From the NCBI RefSeq assembly GCF_003131185.1, contig NZ_QFFU01000011.1, positions 124,001 to 188,000 of the forward strand: a stretch of DNA of 64,000 nucleotides, written 5' to 3'. A program made the translations under genes and the position numbers. Positions 60,977 to 64,000 of this stretch are shown here, in pieces; the first letter of the stretch is position 1, and each line of letters opens with the position of its first letter. Under the pieces are notes generated by a model. That model saw only the letters and a program-made list of their open reading frames with translations, was not told where the DNA came from and made no database searches. The DNA comes from Pseudomonas ovata. Lineage in GTDB: Bacteria > Pseudomonadota > Gammaproteobacteria > Pseudomonadales > Pseudomonadaceae.

Positions 60977-62320
60977 GTGAAAGAAATACGCTCGCAGTGG
61001 AGCAGGGAGTGGGTCGCACGCAAATTTCCCGATAAATCCCAATGGCCGCGCATCCAGCGCCTGCTGCGCTTTGGCGGTGGCGCCTGTGTGTTGCATGGCC
61101 TGGGCTGGGGCATCTATTACGCCAGCCACGGCATGGATGTGCTGGCGTTACTGTTGTTTGCGCTGATGCTGCTAGGGTCGGCCTGCCTGTACCTGTCCAG
61201 AAAACTGGAGCGCTTCTCGCTGGGCACCATTGCTCATGTACTGGTGCTCATGACGTTGTTTGCCAGCATCGCCGACACACCGACGGCGGCGATTTCACGC
61301 TCGACGCATCTGTTCTTCATACCGATTGGCGTGGCGACGTTCTTGCTGTTTCGCAGCGAGGGTGTCTACCTGCGCTGGGTGTTCCCGAGCCTGTGTTTTG
61401 CCATGCTGGTGCTGCTGGCCATTCACCCGGTGAGTTTCGGCGCCCCGCTTGAACTGTTGCCGGCCGAGATTCATGAACTCGGTCATGCCTTGAATTGCCT
61501 CACGGCCATGGTGCTGACGATTGGTGTGCTGGCGATCTTTCGCGAAGACCTGAGCAGCAAGGTCGAGCAATACGCCGCGCTGGCCAGGGCCCTGGCCCAG
61601 CATGAACTGTGTGCTTTCATGCAACCGCAGGTCTCGACGCAAGGCCGGATTATTGGCGCCGAAGTGTTGCTGCGCTGGGACCGACCTGGTCATGGCGTGC
61701 AGTCACCGGCCGAGTTCATCCCGCTGGCCGAAGAGACCGGGCTGATTCATGAAATCGGCCTGATGGTGCTGGAGCTGGCCTGTCGGCACCTCAAGGCCTG
61801 GTCACAGTTACCCGGTGCCGATCACCTGATGCTGTCGGTCAATGTCAGCCCCTTGCAACTGGCCTCTCCCGGTTTTGTCGAGGATGTGCGTGCGATTCTG
61901 ACCAGGGTCGGTGCTCCATCAAACCGCCTGCGCCTGGAAATGACCGAGTCCACCCTGGCCAGTGATCTGCAATTGATCGCCTCGAAAATGAAAGCCTTGC
62001 GCCAGGAGGGTATTTCCTGGTCGCTGGACGATTTCGGCACCGGCTTCTCATCGCTGTCCTTGCTGCAGGCGCTACCGCTGGATGAGCTCAAGATTGACCA
62101 GTCGTTCGTGAGCAACCTGGAAAACGACGCCAGCAAACGCGAACTGGTGAGAAAGATCATTGAAATGGCGGGTGTGCTCGGCGTGGCCACTATTGCCGAA
62201 GGTGTGGAAACCCCGGCGCAGCGTGATTGCCTGGCCGAAATGGGCTGCGTGGCCTTTCAGGGCTACCTGTTTGGTCGCCCTGTACCGGTGAGTGAATTTA
62301 TCCAGGCTCAACAAACGTAG
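60977..62320 (+). CDS. Membrane-bound EAL-domain c-di-GMP phosphodiesterase
   Basis: A 447-residue protein with about six membrane helices (residues about 33-190) and a C-terminal EAL domain. The catalytic set looks complete: EVLLRW (229-234, the EAL motif with Val in the middle), the Asn of NVSPLQL, LEMTES, DDFGTGFSSL, LKIDQSFV, AEGVET and QGYLFGRP. It should hydrolyse c-di-GMP and so favour motility over attachment. The N-terminal membrane domain is not one I can name; it may sense a signal like MASE-type domains. The start is GTG at 60977. Confidence 0.88.
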   Translation: MKEIRSQWSREWVARKFPDKSQWPRIQRLLRFGGGACVLHGLGWGIYYASHGMDVLALLLFALMLLGSACLYLSRKLERFSLGTIAHVLVLMTLFASIADTPTAAISRSTHLFFIPIGVATFLLFRSEGVYLRWVFPSLCFAMLVLLAIHPVSFGAPLELLPAEIHELGHALNCLTAMVLTIGVLAIFREDLSSKVEQYAALARALAQHELCAFMQPQVSTQGRIIGAEVLLRWDRPGHGVQSPAEFIPLAEETGLIHEIGLMVLELACRHLKAWSQLPGADHLMLSVNVSPLQLASPGFVEDVRAILTRVGAPSNRLRLEMTESTLASDLQLIASKMKALRQEGISWSLDDFGTGFSSLSLLQALPLDELKIDQSFVSNLENDASKRELVRKIIEMAGVLGVATIAEGVETPAQRDCLAEMGCVAFQGYLFGRPVPVSEFIQAQQT

Positions 62321-62405
62321 CCGATGGGCCGCAGTATGGCCATCGCGGCTGAAGCCGCTCCTACGGGATGTGCGTCATGCCTTGAGTCCGGGCGCTACAC
62401 AAACC

Positions 62406-62567
62406 GTAGGAGCGCGCTTGCCCGCGACCGGCTGCGTTAGCAGTCGTAAAATTTCAGCGTTTCACAAATTTTTCGTCATGCGCTGCAGATTTTCGGCGTT
62501 TTTGAGATTTTGCGAGCGCTGCGCACTCGGTCGCGGTGGTCCGGCATTCCGGCAAGCGCGCTCCTAC
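62406..62567. repeat. REP pair with 15-bp insertion, inverted relative to 42.9 kb
   Basis: Same family as 42889-43051 but in opposite orientation: the right arm here carries the insertion (GTGGTCCGGCATTCC before GGCAAGCGCGCTCCTAC). A half REP of another type (CGCGGCTGAAGCCGCTCCTAC) lies just before it at about 62345. Confidence 0.88.
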
Positions 62568-62597
62568 CTGGTCCCATGTCTGCTGCACCACGGCATA

Positions 62598-62622
62598 CCG
62601 CCTTGGCGCCGCGCCAAGGCGG
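62598..62622. repeat. Perfect 11-bp palindrome, second copy
   Basis: CCGCCTTGGCG-CCG-CGCCAAGGCGG, flanked by the same sequences as the copy at 42834-42858 but inverted. The loop does not follow the inversion of the flanks. Confidence 0.85.
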
Positions 62623-62630
62623 CAGGTGGT

Positions 62631-62745
62631 TACGCACTGGACGCGCACTGGTAATTCAGCGCCCGCGCGCAGAACCTGACCAACGAGCGTTATATGTATT
62701 GTGCCGACTCTTAGCGTGATGGGCGCCGTCAGCTATAACTGGTAG
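62631..62745 (+). pseudogene. Second, decayed copy of the TonB-dependent receptor 3' end
   Basis: Starting TACGCACTGGACGCGCACTGG, this stretch follows the last 45 codons of the receptor gene at 43086-43220, on the opposite strand. It has in-frame stop codons (for example TGGTAA near its start) and a deletion of about 20 bp, and ends with the receptor's AGCTATAACTGGTAG. It is a relic transported together with the REP element next to it, not a gene. Confidence 0.9.
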
Positions 62746-62779
62746 CGCTCACGGTCACACTGCCAACGCGGGGCTGGCT

Positions 62780-62863
62780 GTAGCGACCAACGGTCGCGAA
62801 GGAGGCAGTCAAGCCGGCACCCTGCCGCGCCTGTACCGCAGCATTCGCGACCGGTCGCTCCTG
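62780..62863. repeat. Short REP pair, second family, inverted copy
   Basis: Homologous in reverse orientation to 55324-55414: arms GTAGCGACCAACGGTCGCGA and TCGCGACCGGTCGCTCCTGC around a CCCTGCCGCGCC core. It lies immediately after the receptor relic and before the end of livF. Together with the neighbouring elements it fills the whole gap 62321-62874. Confidence 0.85.
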
Positions 62864-62874
62864 CGCGGTTGGGG

Positions 62875-63561
62875 TCAGACGCCCAGGTAGCGTTGCGACA
62901 GTTCGGGGGTTTCTGCCAGTTGTGCCGGGGTGCCGTGCCAGACCTGGCGGCCTTTTTCGACGATGTGATGGCGATCGACGACCCGGGCCATTTCCTTGAG
63001 GTTCTTGTCGATCACCAGGATCGTTTCCCCCTCGTTTTTCAGGCTCGCCAGGCAGCTCCAGATGGTTTCGCGGATGATCGGCGCCAAGCCTTCGGTGGCT
63101 TCGTCGAGAATCAGCAGCTGCGGGTTGGTCAGCAGGGCGCGGGCGATCACCATCATCTGCTGTTCGCCCCCGGACAGGGTCTTGGACAACTGGTCCTGGC
63201 GCTCCTGCAAACGCGGAAACAACTGGTAGATGCGCGGCAGATCCCATTTGCCCCTGGTGGCGGTGGCCAGCAGGTTCTCGCGTACGCTCAGGCTGCCGAA
63301 GCCGCGCCGGCCTTCCGGCACCAGGCCCAGGCCGGCCTGGGCGATGCGGTAGGGCGCGGCACCGCGCATTTCCCGGCCGTGAATCAGCACGCTGCCGGCG
63401 CTGGGCTTGAGCAGGCCCATGATCGACTTGACCGTGGTGGTCTTGCCCATGCCGTTGCGCCCGATCAGCGATACCACCTGGCCCTGCTCGATTTTCAGGT
63501 GCATGTCGAACAACACCTGGCTCAGGCCATAGCCGGCCTGCAATCCACTGACTTCAAGCAT
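62875..63561 (-). CDS. Branched-chain amino acid-type ABC transporter ATPase (LivF family)
   Basis: A 228-residue ATPase. Walker A GRNGMGKTT, the signature LSGGEQQMM and Walker B LLILDEATEGLAP are present, with the LivF words GLGLVPEGRRGFGSLSVRENL. It energises uptake of a branched-chain amino acid, amide, urea or aromatic acid together with LivG. The ATG at 63561 overlaps the livG-type stop codon by 8 bp. Interestingly the H-loop region reads VIDKNL instead of the usual VEQN, a family variation that I would not overread. Confidence 0.88.
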   Translation of the reverse strand: MLEVSGLQAGYGLSQVLFDMHLKIEQGQVVSLIGRNGMGKTTTVKSIMGLLKPSAGSVLIHGREMRGAAPYRIAQAGLGLVPEGRRGFGSLSVRENLLATATRGKWDLPRIYQLFPRLQERQDQLSKTLSGGEQQMMVIARALLTNPQLLILDEATEGLAPIIRETIWSCLASLKNEGETILVIDKNLKEMARVVDRHHIVEKGRQVWHGTPAQLAETPELSQRYLGV

Positions 63562-64000
63562 GTTCTTCTCCCAGGTAGGCGGCGCGCACGTGCGGGTCGT
63601 TGCGGATCTGTTCGACACTGCCGGTCAGGATGGTCTGGCCGTAGACCAGCACGGTGATGCGGTCGGCCAGGGCGAATACCGCGTCCATGTCGTGCTCGAC
63701 CAGCAGGATCGAGTAACGCCCCTTGAGCGCCTGCAGCAGTTGGGTCATGCGCGCCGACTCCTCGGCGCCCATGCCGGCCATGGGTTCGTCCAGCAGCAAC
63801 ACCGAGGCTTCCTGCGCCAGGGCCAGGGCGATTTCCAGTTGCCGGCGCTCACCGTGGGACAGCGCGTTGACCGGCGAATGACCGCGTGCTCCCAGGTCGA
63901 CCCGTTGCAGATAGGTTGCAGCCGCCTGCATCAGTTCCGGGTCGCTGCCCAGCGGCTTCCACATGCCAAAGGTCTTGCCCTCGCGGGCGGCAATGGCAAG
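63554..64000 (-). CDS. Branched-chain amino acid-type ABC transporter ATPase (LivG family), partial
   Basis: The C-terminal 148 codons of a second ABC ATPase; the rest lies beyond the right edge. Visible are the signature LSHGERRQLEIALALAQ, Walker B VLLLDEPMAGM, the H-loop VEHDMDAVF and the LivG-type end VLVYGQTILTGS. The reading frame stays open to the last base of the window. It is translated just ahead of the livF-type gene with an 8-bp overlap. Permease and binding-protein genes are expected further right. Confidence 0.88.
   Translation of the reverse strand, partial: LAIAAREGKTFGMWKPLGSDPELMQAAATYLQRVDLGARGHSPVNALSHGERRQLEIALALAQEASVLLLDEPMAGMGAEESARMTQLLQALKGRYSILLVEHDMDAVFALADRITVLVYGQTILTGSVEQIRNDPHVRAAYLGEEHA

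Overview
The window looks like chromosomal DNA of a metabolically versatile Pseudomonas (fluorescens/putida-type). It is GC-rich, dense in LysR regulators, carries an OprD-family porin, FecI/FecR iron signalling and paoABC-type molybdenum enzymes, and has many palindromic GTAGGAGCGCGCTTGCCCGCGA repeats at gene ends, which are typical of REP elements in that genus. No rRNA, tRNA, CRISPR array, prophage or insertion sequence was recognised.

Layout. (1) 0.4-16.6 kb: two giant tandem paralogous surface/repeat proteins (2382 and 2511 aa; LEPR-like motif, DUF4347-type domain, variable Gly-rich segment, 17 and 18 Ig-like modules), separated by a sulfotransferase gene. A short remnant of the sulfotransferase 3' end lies in front of the first copy, so the whole sulfotransferase-plus-repeat-protein unit was probably duplicated and one sulfotransferase lost. 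(2) 16.8-20 kb: a membrane protein, a DUF2442/DMP19-like protein and quinone-dependent D-lactate dehydrogenase. (3) 20.2-27.5 kb: a non-phosphorylative sugar-acid cluster around a LysR regulator: XylX-type dehydratase, IlvD/Edd aldonate dehydratase, MFS carrier, 2-keto-3-deoxy-acid dehydrogenase-like SDR and diketo-acid hydrolase-like FAH protein. It appears to hold two alternative exits from the same intermediate. (4) 27.6-34.1 kb: small NTF2-fold proteins, LysR, VOC protein, dicarboxylate symporter, two divergent TetR genes, and a NemR/NemA-like pair with a duplicated palindromic operator.

(5) 34.4-42.4 kb: a tri/dicarboxylate module: LysR, PrpF/GalD-family isomerase, DctA-like and CitMHS-like carriers, OprD-type porin and a Cache chemoreceptor. 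(6) 42.5-47 kb: a TonB-dependent siderophore receptor with fecR and fecI under a good Fur box. Its 3' end has been copied, together with REP elements, next door and again in inverted orientation at 62.6 kb. (7) 47.1-54.7 kb: paoABCD-type periplasmic aldehyde oxidoreductase with a cyclophilin-like exported protein, bracketed by two LysR genes of the same subfamily. (8) 54.8-60.8 kb: a lipoprotein, then a XylR/DmpR-type sigma-54 activator divergent from an aromatic aldehyde dehydrogenase, a CalA-like alcohol dehydrogenase and an outer-membrane protein, with a clear -24/-12 promoter. (9) 61-64 kb: a membrane-bound EAL phosphodiesterase, a REP mosaic, and livF/livG-type ABC ATPases running off the right edge.

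The recurring theme is uptake and oxidation of organic acids, sugar acids and aromatic aldehydes, each module with its own regulator. The most unusual parts are the duplicated giant repeat proteins and the REP-associated dispersal of a receptor gene tail. All functions are inferred from reading the protein sequences; no database search was possible.
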